Shown here piece after piece: positions 1 through 7,146 of a stretch of 27,372 bases of DNA. The translations under genes were made by a program, and so were the position numbers. Source of the stretch: F1-60-MAGs163 sp046091165 (GTDB taxonomy: Bacteria; Actinomycetota; Thermoleophilia; Solirubrobacterales; Solirubrobacteraceae); contig JBJTBE010000052.1 in assembly GCA_046091165.1 (NCBI GenBank), positions 1 through 27,372 on the forward strand. The letters run 5' to 3'. Each line of letters begins with the position of its first letter. The first letter of the stretch is position 1. Below the pieces are notes generated by a model. The model was not told where the DNA came from. It saw nothing but the letters and a program-made list of their open reading frames with translations, and searched no databases.

Positions 1-17
1 GAGGAGGCCGGAGGGGC

Positions 18-962
18 GTGAGCTGGTCGCTCGCCGACATCCCCCGGCTCGACGGCACGGTCGCCCTGGTCACGGGCGCCAACAGCGGCCTGGGGTTGGT
101 CACCGCCCGCGAGCTGGGCGCCGCGGGTGCGCTGGTCCTCATCGCCTGTCGTGACCGGGCTCGAGGCGCCGAGGCGCTCAGCGACCTGCACCGCATGGAG
201 CCCGGGGGCTCCTTCGAACTCGTGGAGCTCGACCTGGCGAGCCTGCCGTCGGTCAGGGAGGCCGCGGCCATCGTCCACGGCCTGACCGGCCGCCTGGACG
301 TCCTGGTCAACAACGCCGGCGTCATGGCCCCTCCCTACCGCCTGACCGAGGACGGCTTCGAGCTCCAGCTCGGGACAAACCACCTGGGCCACTTTGCCCT
401 CACCGGGCTGCTGCTCGACCTGCTGCAGTCCTCCCCGGCGCCCAGGGTGGTCAACGTGAGTTCCAGCATGCACCGGACCGGCCGCATCGACTTCCAGGAC
501 CCGCAGTCCGAGCGCCGTTACCGGCGCTGGACGGCCTACTCCCAGTCCAAGCTCGCCAACCTCCTGTTTACCTACGAGCTGCAGCGGCGGGCCACCGATG
601 CCGGCTGGGACCTGGTGGCGGCGGCGGCCCATCCCGGCTGGGCGGCGACCAACCTGCAGTTCGCCGGGATGGGGATGGACGGCTACCCGTTCCTCGCGGG
701 CCTCACCGGCCTGGGCAACCGTCTCTTCGCCCAGGACGCTGAGGCGGGTGCGCTTGCTCTCCTCTACGCCGCCACCGGCGTCGACCTTCCCCCCGGCGCG
801 TTCGTCGGCCCCGACGGGCCCCTGGAGATGCGGGGCGCGCCGACCCTCGTGGAGCCCGCGGCGGCGGCCCGTGACGAGATCGCCGCGCGGCGCCTGTGGG
901 AGCTCTCCGAAGGGCTGACCGGCGTGGCCTATCGCTGGCCGGCTGCGCCGGCGCGGACCTAG
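18..962 (+). CDS. SDR-family oxidoreductase (retinol-dehydrogenase/WWOX-like)
   Basis: A 314-aa NAD(P)-dependent short-chain dehydrogenase/reductase. The Rossmann nucleotide-binding motif TGANSGLG is at residues 19-26, NNAG at 98-101, catalytic serines at about 148-150 and the YxxxK pair at Y174/K178. The length and the C-terminal region after YSQSKLAN resemble the retinol dehydrogenase/WWOX/protochlorophyllide-reductase-like branch of SDRs; the substrate cannot be read from sequence. Translation starts at GTG 18, with purine-rich GGAGG sequence just upstream at 1-14. The window begins only 17 nt upstream, so operon context is unknown. Its TAG stop overlaps the TAG stop of the convergent hydrolase gene in a shared CTAG (959-962). 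Confidence 0.9.
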   Translation: MSWSLADIPRLDGTVALVTGANSGLGLVTARELGAAGALVLIACRDRARGAEALSDLHRMEPGGSFELVELDLASLPSVREAAAIVHGLTGRLDVLVNNAGVMAPPYRLTEDGFELQLGTNHLGHFALTGLLLDLLQSSPAPRVVNVSSSMHRTGRIDFQDPQSERRYRRWTAYSQSKLANLLFTYELQRRATDAGWDLVAAAAHPGWAATNLQFAGMGMDGYPFLAGLTGLGNRLFAQDAEAGALALLYAATGVDLPPGAFVGPDGPLEMRGAPTLVEPAAAARDEIAARRLWELSEGLTGVAYRWPAAPART

Positions 963-1888
963 TAGCCGGTGGGATGCCGCACGACGTAGCCGGAGCTGGA
1001 GCGGGCACGGCGGTCCCAGCGGGTGCCGTCATCCATGCCGGAGGTGTCGTAACGGCGGATACCGCCGGCGGTGCGGATGGTCATGAAGACGTGGCCGCCG
1101 CTGGCGTAGATGGTGATCCAGCGACCCCGACCCGGCGAGCCGTAGTTCATGAAGCCGCCGGAGGTGCGGGAGCGGCTGAGCAGCCCCGCACCATGAAGGA
1201 CGTAGGAGACCGAGCCGGAGCAGTCGTAGCCCGAGTCACGGAAGCTCCCGTGTCCGCCCCCGTACTTGTAGGGCAGGCTGTCGATCCGGTGAGCTGCGGC
1301 GATGGCGAGTCGCACCCGGCCCGGGATCCCACCGCCTCCGCCGCCGGTCCCTCCCCCACGCTTGAGCACGGGGCGGTTGGCCCCGAATCCGAGCGCGCGC
1401 CATGTTGCGGGGCCGACGACGCCGTCCGCCGAGAGGCCGCGTGAGCGCTGGAAGTTCTTGACCGCCCGCAGGGTTCCGGGCCCGAAGATCCCGTCGGCGG
1501 AGATGCCCAGGCGGCGCTGGAGGGCGCGGACCGAACCGCGCTTGCTGCCGGAGTTGCCGCCGCGGTTGCTCGCCTTGCGGCGCCCCCCGGAGCGATTGGC
1601 GAGGGCCCGCCAGGTGGCCGGACCGACGATCGCGTCGGGCTTGAGCCCGCGTGAGCGCTGGAAGGCGCGGACCTTGCGCCTGGTTCCCTTGCCGTAGATT
1701 CCGTCGGCCGGGATGCGCAGGTGCTTTTGCAGTACGCGAACCTTCTGTCCCCGGTCCCCCGGCTTGACGACCGGCATTGCCGCGGCGTCTGAGGTGGCGA
1801 GACCTGCGCTGCCGGCGAGGGCCAGCGCCAGGGCTGCCAGCAGCAGCAGGCACGCGGTACGCAGCGATCTGTTCACCGTATGGGTCAT
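959..1888 (-). CDS. Secreted NlpC/P60 peptidoglycan hydrolase with two PG-binding domains
   Basis: A predicted exported 309-aa cell-wall endopeptidase. The N-terminus has a hydrophobic signal peptide (about residues 10-37, ending in an Ala-rich stretch). Two peptidoglycan_binding_1 repeats follow at about 41-97 and 117-167, each ending in a VGPATWRAL motif, then a Gly-rich linker (178-188) and an NlpC/P60-type domain. In the last domain YDCSGS places the nucleophile at C223 and GGHVFM the base at H266. Such enzymes cut within the stem peptide. The ATG at 1888 is chosen because AGGAAAG lies 5 nt upstream and because a longer in-frame ATG at 1957 would start inside the riboswitch at 1902-2034. 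That riboswitch implies control by cyclic di-AMP. The two repeats look like a recent internal duplication. Confidence 0.9.
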   Translation of the reverse strand: MTHTVNRSLRTACLLLLAALALALAGSAGLATSDAAAMPVVKPGDRGQKVRVLQKHLRIPADGIYGKGTRRKVRAFQRSRGLKPDAIVGPATWRALANRSGGRRKASNRGGNSGSKRGSVRALQRRLGISADGIFGPGTLRAVKNFQRSRGLSADGVVGPATWRALGFGANRPVLKRGGGTGGGGGGIPGRVRLAIAAAHRIDSLPYKYGGGHGSFRDSGYDCSGSVSYVLHGAGLLSRSRTSGGFMNYGSPGRGRWITIYASGGHVFMTIRTAGGIRRYDTSGMDDGTRWDRRARSSSGYVVRHPTGY

Positions 1889-1901
1889 GTCTTTCCTGTG
1901 T

Positions 1902-2034
1902 GCCTGCGAGGTGAGCTGTCGGGCTCGCGAGGCTGGCGCCCCGCTACGCCGCGGCATTGCGGCGATTCGCCCCCGCGAGCCGTGGCTCGCATTGGGTCCC
2001 CCGCCCGCCCTCCGTGGTGGAGGGCAGCTAGGCG
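1902..2034 (-). promoter_or_regulatory. Cyclic di-AMP riboswitch (ydaO-yuaA type)
   Basis: Read on the minus strand, the leader carries the conserved blocks of the ydaO-yuaA aptamer in order: a 5' GCCT P1 half (2033-2030), a GC hairpin with GCCCTCC/GGAGGGC arms, GGGGGACCCAAT, GGGGCGAATC (usual GGGGTGAATC), and the 3' block CCCGACAGCTCACCTCGCAGGC-like segment whose AGGC end can pair with the 5' GCCT. The aptamer ends 13 nt before the ATG of the NlpC/P60 gene. In actinobacteria this class commonly sits upstream of cell-wall hydrolases and is described as lowering expression when c-di-AMP is high. There is little room for a separate terminator hairpin, so control could be translational or by aptamer-coupled termination; that part is inference. 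Confidence 0.88.
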
Positions 2035-2041
2035 AGGCGGG

Positions 2042-2047
2042 AACCTA
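2042..2047 (-). promoter_or_regulatory. Candidate -10 element for the riboswitch transcript
   Basis: TAGGTT on the minus strand fits the actinobacterial TANNNT -10 pattern. A start about 7 nt downstream would fall at about 2034, exactly at the 5' edge of the riboswitch P1 stem. No convincing -35 is seen 16-18 nt upstream. Confidence 0.5.
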
Positions 2048-2065
2048 ACAACCGCTGGTAGCCGG

Positions 2066-2120
2066 CCTGCAGGATCTGCTGCAGGGAGCGTCGGGGCCCG
2101 CAGATAGGGCGGTTATCTGC
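2066..2120. other. Two inverted repeats between the L,D-transpeptidase gene and the riboswitch
   Basis: The 100-nt gap after the L,D-transpeptidase stop holds two perfect 7-bp inverted repeats. One is GCAGATA/TATCTGC with a 7-nt loop (2100-2120); the other is CCTGCAG/CTGCAGG with a 6-nt loop (2066-2085). Neither is followed by a T-run on the minus strand, so they are weak as intrinsic terminators. They may end the upstream unit or act as protein sites next to the riboswitch promoter. Confidence 0.4.
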
Positions 2121-2141
2121 CGCTACCGGCCTCCGGCGACC

Positions 2142-2873
2142 TCAGACGATGCGGACCGGTGTCCCCACGGGGACTGCCCGGTAGAGGCGGCTGATGTCGG
2201 CGTTTCGCATCCGGATGCAGCCATTTGAGGGGCGGCCGGGAATCAGCTCGGGCTGGCCTGTTCCGTGAATTCCAATTACCCCGCCCAGCGGCCAGTCCTC
2301 CAGCCTCGGCGCGTAGGCGGAGGTGCCCAGGGCACGGCTCCCGTAGAGAGGGTCGGGCTTGTAGGTCAGCTTCTCCCGGACCCAGAACCTTCCGCCGGGA
2401 GTTGGGGTCCTGCTTTTGCCGACTCCGACCGGAAAGCTCATGAGGCGCCTGCCGTCGCGGTACAGGGTCACCCGCAGGGCCTTGCGGTCGACGATCAGTG
2501 AGGTCGTGATCACCCGGTAGCGCCCGAGGGCCTCCCGGCGCACCCAGCCGGTCTGGCCGTTTGGCCGGCGGGGAATCCGGATCTTGACCCAGCGCCGGCC
2601 GTCCGACCCCGTTACCTCCATCAGAGCCAGGTAGACCTCCGGGGCCCCGTGCTCGGTCGTGGCCCGCAGGCCCGGACCCTGCGGGGCGTCGGGGTCGGGA
2701 CGGCTGCGCACCTTCACGATCAGCTCGGCCGTCGCCACCCGCGTCTCACTGCGCTCGTTGCTCAGCCGCACCGTCTGTGCCTCTCCGGCGGGTACCTCGT
2801 CCTGCGCCGCCGCGGGCGACGCGGCCAGCAGGCAGCCACCGGCAGCGATCACTGTCGCCATCCTGCGGGTCAC
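2142..2873 (-). CDS. Secreted L,D-transpeptidase (YkuD) with SH3-like domain
   Basis: A 243-aa exported enzyme of the YkuD fold that forms 3-3 peptidoglycan crosslinks or attaches proteins to the wall. A signal peptide spans about residues 1-23 with a likely cut after ASPAAA. A bacterial SH3-like domain (about 45-120) precedes the catalytic domain (about 125-243), where HGTG (H203) and SNGCIRM (nucleophile C219) are intact. The start is GTG 2873, overlapping the TGA of the upstream VOC gene as GTGA, so translation is probably coupled. Downstream lies the riboswitch-controlled hydrolase, placing a crosslinker and a cutter side by side. Function is confident; the precise linkage made is not known. 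Confidence 0.93.
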   Translation of the reverse strand: MTRRMATVIAAGGCLLAASPAAAQDEVPAGEAQTVRLSNERSETRVATAELIVKVRSRPDPDAPQGPGLRATTEHGAPEVYLALMEVTGSDGRRWVKIRIPRRPNGQTGWVRREALGRYRVITTSLIVDRKALRVTLYRDGRRLMSFPVGVGKSRTPTPGGRFWVREKLTYKPDPLYGSRALGTSAYAPRLEDWPLGGVIGIHGTGQPELIPGRPSNGCIRMRNADISRLYRAVPVGTPVRIV

Positions 2874-3520
2874 TGCGTGTCTGCGGCCGGTCTGGGATTC
2901 ATGAAGGCAACCCGGGTCGGAAGGCCGATCTCCCGGCGGGCAACAGCGATGCGCCGGCCGGGCTGGACGGCATCCCTGATGCTAGCCACGGGCGGCGGAT
3001 CAAGCGCCGGCAGGGCATCCAGCGAGTCGGTCGTGAAGGTCACGCCCCACACGTCCGAGCCGCCGTCACCGGTACCGGAACGGCCGACCAGCTCCACTAC
3101 GCACGGGCCCGCCAGGAAGAAGGCCTGGTCGACCTCCTGGTTCCCCGCCCTGCCCTCACGCTCGAGGCGAAGGTCAAGCCCCGCTTCCAGGAGCGCGTCC
3201 CGGGCCCGCTCCATCGCGGTGGTGCTGATCACGACATGGTCGACGCCGACGACGCCGTTCGGGTGATCGCGGTCCGGGATCTCTCCGGATACCTCGATCT
3301 CCTCTTCCAGCCCGGCGCCGTCGAGACCCGACGGAGGGTCGATCACGAGACGCGTGCCTGCCCCGTCGGGCCGGCCGAAGAGCACCTGCACCGCGCCGGT
3401 GGCAAAACCGGCCTCGGAGCAGGCAAAGCCCGCGGCCTTCCAAGGCTCGCTGTCACCAGGGACCGCCAGTGCGACGACACGACTGTCGGGGGTTGCGACC
3501 ACCTGCACAGGATGGCGCAC
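2870..3520 (-). CDS. VOC-superfamily (glyoxalase-like) protein
   Basis: A 216-aa protein with two probable betaalphabetabetabeta modules of the vicinal-oxygen-chelate fold. The clearest signature is GVDHVVIST at about 92-100 followed by an amphipathic helix, then PCVVELVG near 139-146; H95 and E143 are candidate metal ligands. The C-terminus LPTRVAFMNPR is typical of glyoxalase-like domain proteins. Members include isomerases, dioxygenases and resistance proteins, so no substrate is assigned. The GTG start lies 46 nt from the divergent membrane-protein gene, and its TGA overlaps the start of the L,D-transpeptidase. The coupling to a wall enzyme is noteworthy but unexplained. Confidence 0.75.
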   Translation of the reverse strand: MRHPVQVVATPDSRVVALAVPGDSEPWKAAGFACSEAGFATGAVQVLFGRPDGAGTRLVIDPPSGLDGAGLEEEIEVSGEIPDRDHPNGVVGVDHVVISTTAMERARDALLEAGLDLRLEREGRAGNQEVDQAFFLAGPCVVELVGRSGTGDGGSDVWGVTFTTDSLDALPALDPPPVASIRDAVQPGRRIAVARREIGLPTRVAFMNPRPAADTQ

Positions 3521-3553
3521 CCGGGCAGACGGCTCGCCGCGCTCTCCCGCGGT

Positions 3554-3559
3554 TATCCT
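3554..3559 (+). promoter_or_regulatory. -10 element for a leaderless start at 3567
   Basis: TATCCT fits TANNNT and lies 7 nt before ATG 3567, so transcription would begin at or next to the start codon. No Shine-Dalgarno sequence is present and no clear -35 is seen. Confidence 0.5.
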
Positions 3560-3566
3560 CGTGGCA

Positions 3567-4172
3567 ATGGCCCAGAAGGCGCGTCAGGTCCGGATCAACC
3601 AGAAGTCGGCGATGGCCGACATGCAGGCGCTGGAGAAGCGCAGCGACGACGAGCTGCTGCGGGAGCAGAAGTACCGCTCCGCCGCGCTGTCGATCCTCGG
3701 GGCGCGGGCCGCAGAGCGCTACGACGCCGAGGCGGCGCGTGACTACTTCCGGCAGGCCATTGCCGCCGCCAGGCCCCAGGAGCGGATGCAGATCCGGCGC
3801 ATGGCCGACGCCTCCATCGCCCTCGCCGAGCGCCGCCCCGACGACCTGCGCGAGGCGGTGGAGAAGCTGGGCCAGGAGGCCCCGTCGAGCCGCCAGCTCT
3901 TCCTCCTGCGGCTCACCGGCCTCATCTCCCCTCCCCCGGGCTCGAGCATCTGGCTGCGCCTGCGGGGCATCGGGCTGCTCCTCCTCATCGTCGCCGGGCT
4001 CCTGGCGATCGGCTTCGGGATCGTGAAGCTCGTCTCGATCCCCCTCGGCGGGACCTCCTCCGGGGCGGCCCTGGGGATTGGCGCGGTTCTCATCCTCGTC
4101 GTCCTGGGCATCCTCGCCCTGGTCGGGAGAGTCCGCCAGAGAAGGGCCCGGGCGGCAGCGTCGGGCGGCTAG
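3567..4172 (+). CDS. Conserved-type hypothetical membrane protein, TPR-like N-terminus
   Basis: I do not recognise this 201-aa protein. Residues 1-105 are charged and helical, with a TPR-like segment (YDAEAARDYFRQAI, 52-65, and the following helix to about 100). Two hydrophobic helices at about 135-153 and 167-187 are joined by a short Gly/Ser loop, and the tail is Arg-rich. A hairpin membrane protein with a cytoplasmic N-terminal helical domain is the simplest topology. ATG 3567 is chosen over longer in-frame starts because those overlap the divergent VOC gene and because a -10 hexamer sits 7 nt upstream. The SRAP gene begins 4 nt after its stop. Confidence 0.72.
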   Translation: MAQKARQVRINQKSAMADMQALEKRSDDELLREQKYRSAALSILGARAAERYDAEAARDYFRQAIAAARPQERMQIRRMADASIALAERRPDDLREAVEKLGQEAPSSRQLFLLRLTGLISPPPGSSIWLRLRGIGLLLLIVAGLLAIGFGIVKLVSIPLGGTSSGAALGIGAVLILVVLGILALVGRVRQRRARAAASGG

Positions 4173-4176
4173 CCCG

Positions 4177-4881
4177 GTGTGCGGCCGGTTCACGCTGGCC
4201 CCGGCCTCGGGCCAGCTCTTCGGGCCCCGGTTCGGCCTGGCCGAGGACGTGAACGTCGGGCAGCGCTGGAACGTCGCGCCGGCCACTTCGATCCCTGTCA
4301 TCACCCGCCGCAACGGAGGCAACAGAGCCGACTGGATGCATTGGGGGCTGGTTCCCAGGTGGGCCGACTCCCCCGCGGTCGGCGCGAAGATGATCAACGC
4401 CCGGGCCGAGACGCTGGCCGAAAAGCGGTCGTTCAGCCCGCTGCTCGAGTCCCACCGGTGCCTTGTGCCCGCCGACGGCTTCTACGAGTGGCAGAAGCGC
4501 CCCGCCGGCCCCAAGCAGCCCTGGTATTTCCACCAGCCCTCCGGCGAGGTCTATTCGTTCGCCGGCCTTTGGACGAGCTGGGCGCCCGGTGAGGGGGTCG
4601 AGCCGCTGGAGAGCGTGACGATCATCACCACTGAGCCCAACGACCTGGTGGCTCCCGTCCACAAGCGCATGCCGGCGATCCTGGCCGCCGACGCCGAAGA
4701 AGGCTGGCTCGACGCCTCAACGCCGGTTCCGGAGGCGCTCGGGCTGCTCGGCCCAGCCGGCGATGGGTTGCTGGTCGCCGAGCCGGTATCGACCTGGGTC
4801 AACAGCGTGGCGCACGACGATGCCGCCTGCGTCGAGCCGCTGGCCGGCGAGCCCGGCGACGAGAGCCCGAGCCTCTTCTGA
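4177..4881 (+). CDS. SRAP-domain abasic-site DNA-protein crosslink protein (YedK/HMCES family)
   Basis: A 234-aa SRAP protein. The family uses a cysteine exposed after Met removal to form a thiazolidine crosslink with abasic sites in single-stranded DNA. The start is fixed at GTG 4177 because it puts the invariant C2 directly after the initiator (MCGRFT). Further active-site landmarks are present: N32 in WNVAPAT, MHWGLVP (54-60), INARAE (73-78), ADGFYEW with E104, and HKRMP with H162. The length is typical. It begins 4 nt after the membrane-protein gene with no spacer promoter, so the two are likely co-transcribed. Confidence 0.95.
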   Translation: MCGRFTLAPASGQLFGPRFGLAEDVNVGQRWNVAPATSIPVITRRNGGNRADWMHWGLVPRWADSPAVGAKMINARAETLAEKRSFSPLLESHRCLVPADGFYEWQKRPAGPKQPWYFHQPSGEVYSFAGLWTSWAPGEGVEPLESVTIITTEPNDLVAPVHKRMPAILAADAEEGWLDASTPVPEALGLLGPAGDGLLVAEPVSTWVNSVAHDDAACVEPLAGEPGDESPSLF

Positions 4882-4912
4882 TGGCTGCGCTTCGCCCGCC
4901 CCACCAGTCACA

Positions 4913-5797
4913 ATGGCGCCCGTGCGCCGCTTCCTGATCGTCGCCAACCCGGTCGCCGGCGGTGGCCGGGTGGCTCGCGAGCTTCCCTCGGTGCGCCGCG
5001 AGCTTGCCCGCCTGGGGCTCGATGCCGCCGTCCACCTGACCGGCTCGCTGGCCGACGTTGCGGCACTGGTCGAACAGGCGCGGGACGAGGCGCGCGTGCC
5101 GGTGGCCTTCTCCGGCGACGGGGTCGTCGGCGCGGTAGCGGCGGCCGCCTCGCGCCTCCCGGACCCCCTCTTCGGGGTTCTCCCCGGCGGAACCGGCAAC
5201 GACTTCTGCCGCCATATCGGCATACCCGACGACCTCACGCTGGCCTGCGCCACCCTGGCCGGCGGAACCGAGCAGCCGGTGGACATCGGCGAGGCCAACG
5301 GCGTGCGCTTCCTGGGCATCGCCAGCGCGGGCTTCGACTCGGAGGCCAACGCAGCCGCCAACCGCGCTCCACGCTGGCTGGGGCCGGCGGTCTACACCTG
5401 GGGGGCGCTCGTGGCGCTGGCCCGGTGGAAGCCGGCGCGCTTCACGGTTGGCGTCGACGGGAACGAGACGAGCTTCGACGGCTGGTCGGTGATCTGCGCC
5501 AACACGAGCGTCTACGGCGCCGGCATGTTCATCGCACCGGACGCCAGGACCGACGACGGCCGGTTCGACGTGATCTGGACCTTAAAGACGGGGAGGCTCA
5601 GGTTCCTCGCCCTCTTCCCGCGGGTCTTCAAGGGGACGCACGTGGAGGTCGAGTTCGTGCACGTCGAGCGCGGGCGGAGGGTCAGCTTCAGCTCGAGCCG
5701 TCCCTTCACCGTCTACGCCGACGGCGACCCGATCACCGAGCTTCCGGCCCGGATCGAGCTCCTGCCGGCTGCGGCCCGAGTGCTGGTGCCGGCGTGA
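4913..5797 (+). CDS. YegS/LCB5-type lipid (diacylglycerol-like) kinase
   Basis: A 294-aa member of the diacylglycerol/sphingosine kinase-like ATP-binding fold. NPVAGGGR lies at residues 12-19, SGDGVVGAV at 67-75 and VLPGGTGNDFCR at 89-100, followed by a beta-rich C-terminal domain (AGFDSEAN, YADGDPI). The nucleotide motif is usually GGDGT; here it reads SGDGV, a departure in a functional loop. Such kinases phosphorylate diacylglycerol or other lipid alcohols at the inner membrane face. ATG 4913 is preferred; GTG 4922 is possible. Its TGA overlaps the murT GTG as GTGA, so the kinase is translationally coupled to lipid II amidation genes. An undecaprenol-related role is speculation from that coupling. 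Confidence 0.88.
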   Translation: MAPVRRFLIVANPVAGGGRVARELPSVRRELARLGLDAAVHLTGSLADVAALVEQARDEARVPVAFSGDGVVGAVAAAASRLPDPLFGVLPGGTGNDFCRHIGIPDDLTLACATLAGGTEQPVDIGEANGVRFLGIASAGFDSEANAAANRAPRWLGPAVYTWGALVALARWKPARFTVGVDGNETSFDGWSVICANTSVYGAGMFIAPDARTDDGRFDVIWTLKTGRLRFLALFPRVFKGTHVEVEFVHVERGRRVSFSSSRPFTVYADGDPITELPARIELLPAAARVLVPA

Positions 5798-7146
5798 GGC
5801 GCCTTCGCGCCGCCCTGGCCGCGCTCGTCGCCCGGGCGTGCGCGGTCGTGCTGCGCGCCGCCGGAAGGGGCGCCACCAGCCTGCCCGGGCGTGTCCTCCT
5901 GGCCATCGACCCCGATGCGATCGCCGAGCGCGCGGCACGGCTGCCCGGTGGAAGCGTGGTCGTCTCGGCGACCAACGGAAAGACCACCACCTGCTCGATG
6001 CTGGCGTCGATCCTCGAAGAGGACGGCGACCGGCCGGTTCACAACCGCGCCGGGGCCAACATGGCCGGGGGGATTGCCAGCACCCTCCTCGAGCAGCACG
6101 GCGACATCGGGCTCTTCGAGGTCGACGAGTTCTGGCTCGACGGGCTCGTCGGCCAGCTCAAGCCACGGGCCGTGGTGCTGGGAAACCTCTTTCGCGACCA
6201 GCTGGACCGCTACGGAGAGCTCGACACGATCGTCTCGCGCTGGTCCGTGGTGGCCGCCGGGGCCGACGCCGGAAGGCTCGTACTCAGCGCCGACGACCCG
6301 TCGATCGCCGGGCTTGGGGACGGCGTCGACGGTGCGCTCTACTTCGGGATCGAGGACGCCTCGGTTGGAACGCACAGCTCACAGCATGCTTCCGAGCAGG
6401 TGCGCTGCCCGCGCTGCGCCTCCTCCCTCGCCTATTCGGTCTGGTACGTCGGCCACCTCGGCGACTACCGCTGCCGCAGATGCGACTGGGCACGCCCGCA
6501 GCCGGCGGTGACCGCCTCGGCAATCGAGCTGCTCGGCCTGGGCGGAAGCCGTTTCACGCTGGGTCTCGACGGCCGGCAGCTGGACGTGCAGATCCCCCTT
6601 CCCGGCCTCTACAACGTCTACAACGCCACTGCGGCCGCAGCCGGGGCGCTGGCCATCGGGGTCGATCCGGAGACGATCGCCGGAGGTCTTCGGGGGCTTG
6701 TGCCGGTTTTCGGACGCGCCGAAACGGTCGAGGTGGCCGGAAGGCCCTGCTCCATCCTCCTGGTCAAGAACCCGGCGGGAGCCAACGAGGTGATGCGAAC
6801 CGTGGCCCTGGAGGAAGGCCGTCACGACGTGCTCTTTGTGCTCAACGACCTGATCGCCGACGGACGGGACGTCAGCTGGATCTGGGACGCCGACTTCGAG
6901 GCTCTCGTGCCGCGCGTCGCCAGCGCAGTCTGCAGCGGGACGCGGGCGGTGGAGATGGCCCTGAGGCTGAAGTACGCCGGGGTCCCCGACGAATCGCTGA
7001 GCGTGGTGGCCGAGCTCCCCGCCGCGCTGGCTGCCGCCGCCGGCGGCGAGGGAGACCGGTTGCTGGCCTTCCCGACCTACACCGCGATGCTCGACCTGCG
7101 CGAGCACCTGGTCGACGAGGGCGCCGCCCGGGAGTCTTTCGCATGA
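5794..7146 (+). CDS. murT: Lipid II isoglutaminyl synthase, Mur-ligase subunit MurT
   Basis: A 450-aa MurT. With GatD it amidates the D-Glu of lipid II to D-isoglutamine using ATP and glutamine. The Mur-ligase P-loop ATNGKTT is at 59-65. A four-cysteine zinc ribbon (C205, C208, C227, C230) interrupts the central domain as in known MurT proteins. The C-terminal DUF1727 domain carries NPAGANEVMRT, LNDLIADGRDVSWIWDADFE-like signature residues, including the Asp thought to complete the GatD catalytic site. GTG 5794 overlaps the kinase stop. Unusually, gatD does not follow directly: its TGA overlaps the ATG of a methyltransferase gene (ATGA), and gatD comes after that. Confidence 0.95.
   Translation: MRRLRAALAALVARACAVVLRAAGRGATSLPGRVLLAIDPDAIAERAARLPGGSVVVSATNGKTTTCSMLASILEEDGDRPVHNRAGANMAGGIASTLLEQHGDIGLFEVDEFWLDGLVGQLKPRAVVLGNLFRDQLDRYGELDTIVSRWSVVAAGADAGRLVLSADDPSIAGLGDGVDGALYFGIEDASVGTHSSQHASEQVRCPRCASSLAYSVWYVGHLGDYRCRRCDWARPQPAVTASAIELLGLGGSRFTLGLDGRQLDVQIPLPGLYNVYNATAAAAGALAIGVDPETIAGGLRGLVPVFGRAETVEVAGRPCSILLVKNPAGANEVMRTVALEEGRHDVLFVLNDLIADGRDVSWIWDADFEALVPRVASAVCSGTRAVEMALRLKYAGVPDESLSVVAELPAALAAAAGGEGDRLLAFPTYTAMLDLREHLVDEGAARESFA

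Noticed and set aside
1889..1957. In-frame upstream extension of the NlpC/P60 gene to ATG 1957
   Set aside because: It would translate the c-di-AMP aptamer region, has no Shine-Dalgarno sequence and would put 23 non-signal residues before a good signal peptide.
5838..7142. Extended N-terminus for the methyltransferase through murT
   Set aside because: The added sequence is Arg-rich frame shadow of murT; the ATG at 7143 overlaps the murT stop and gives a normal methyltransferase.
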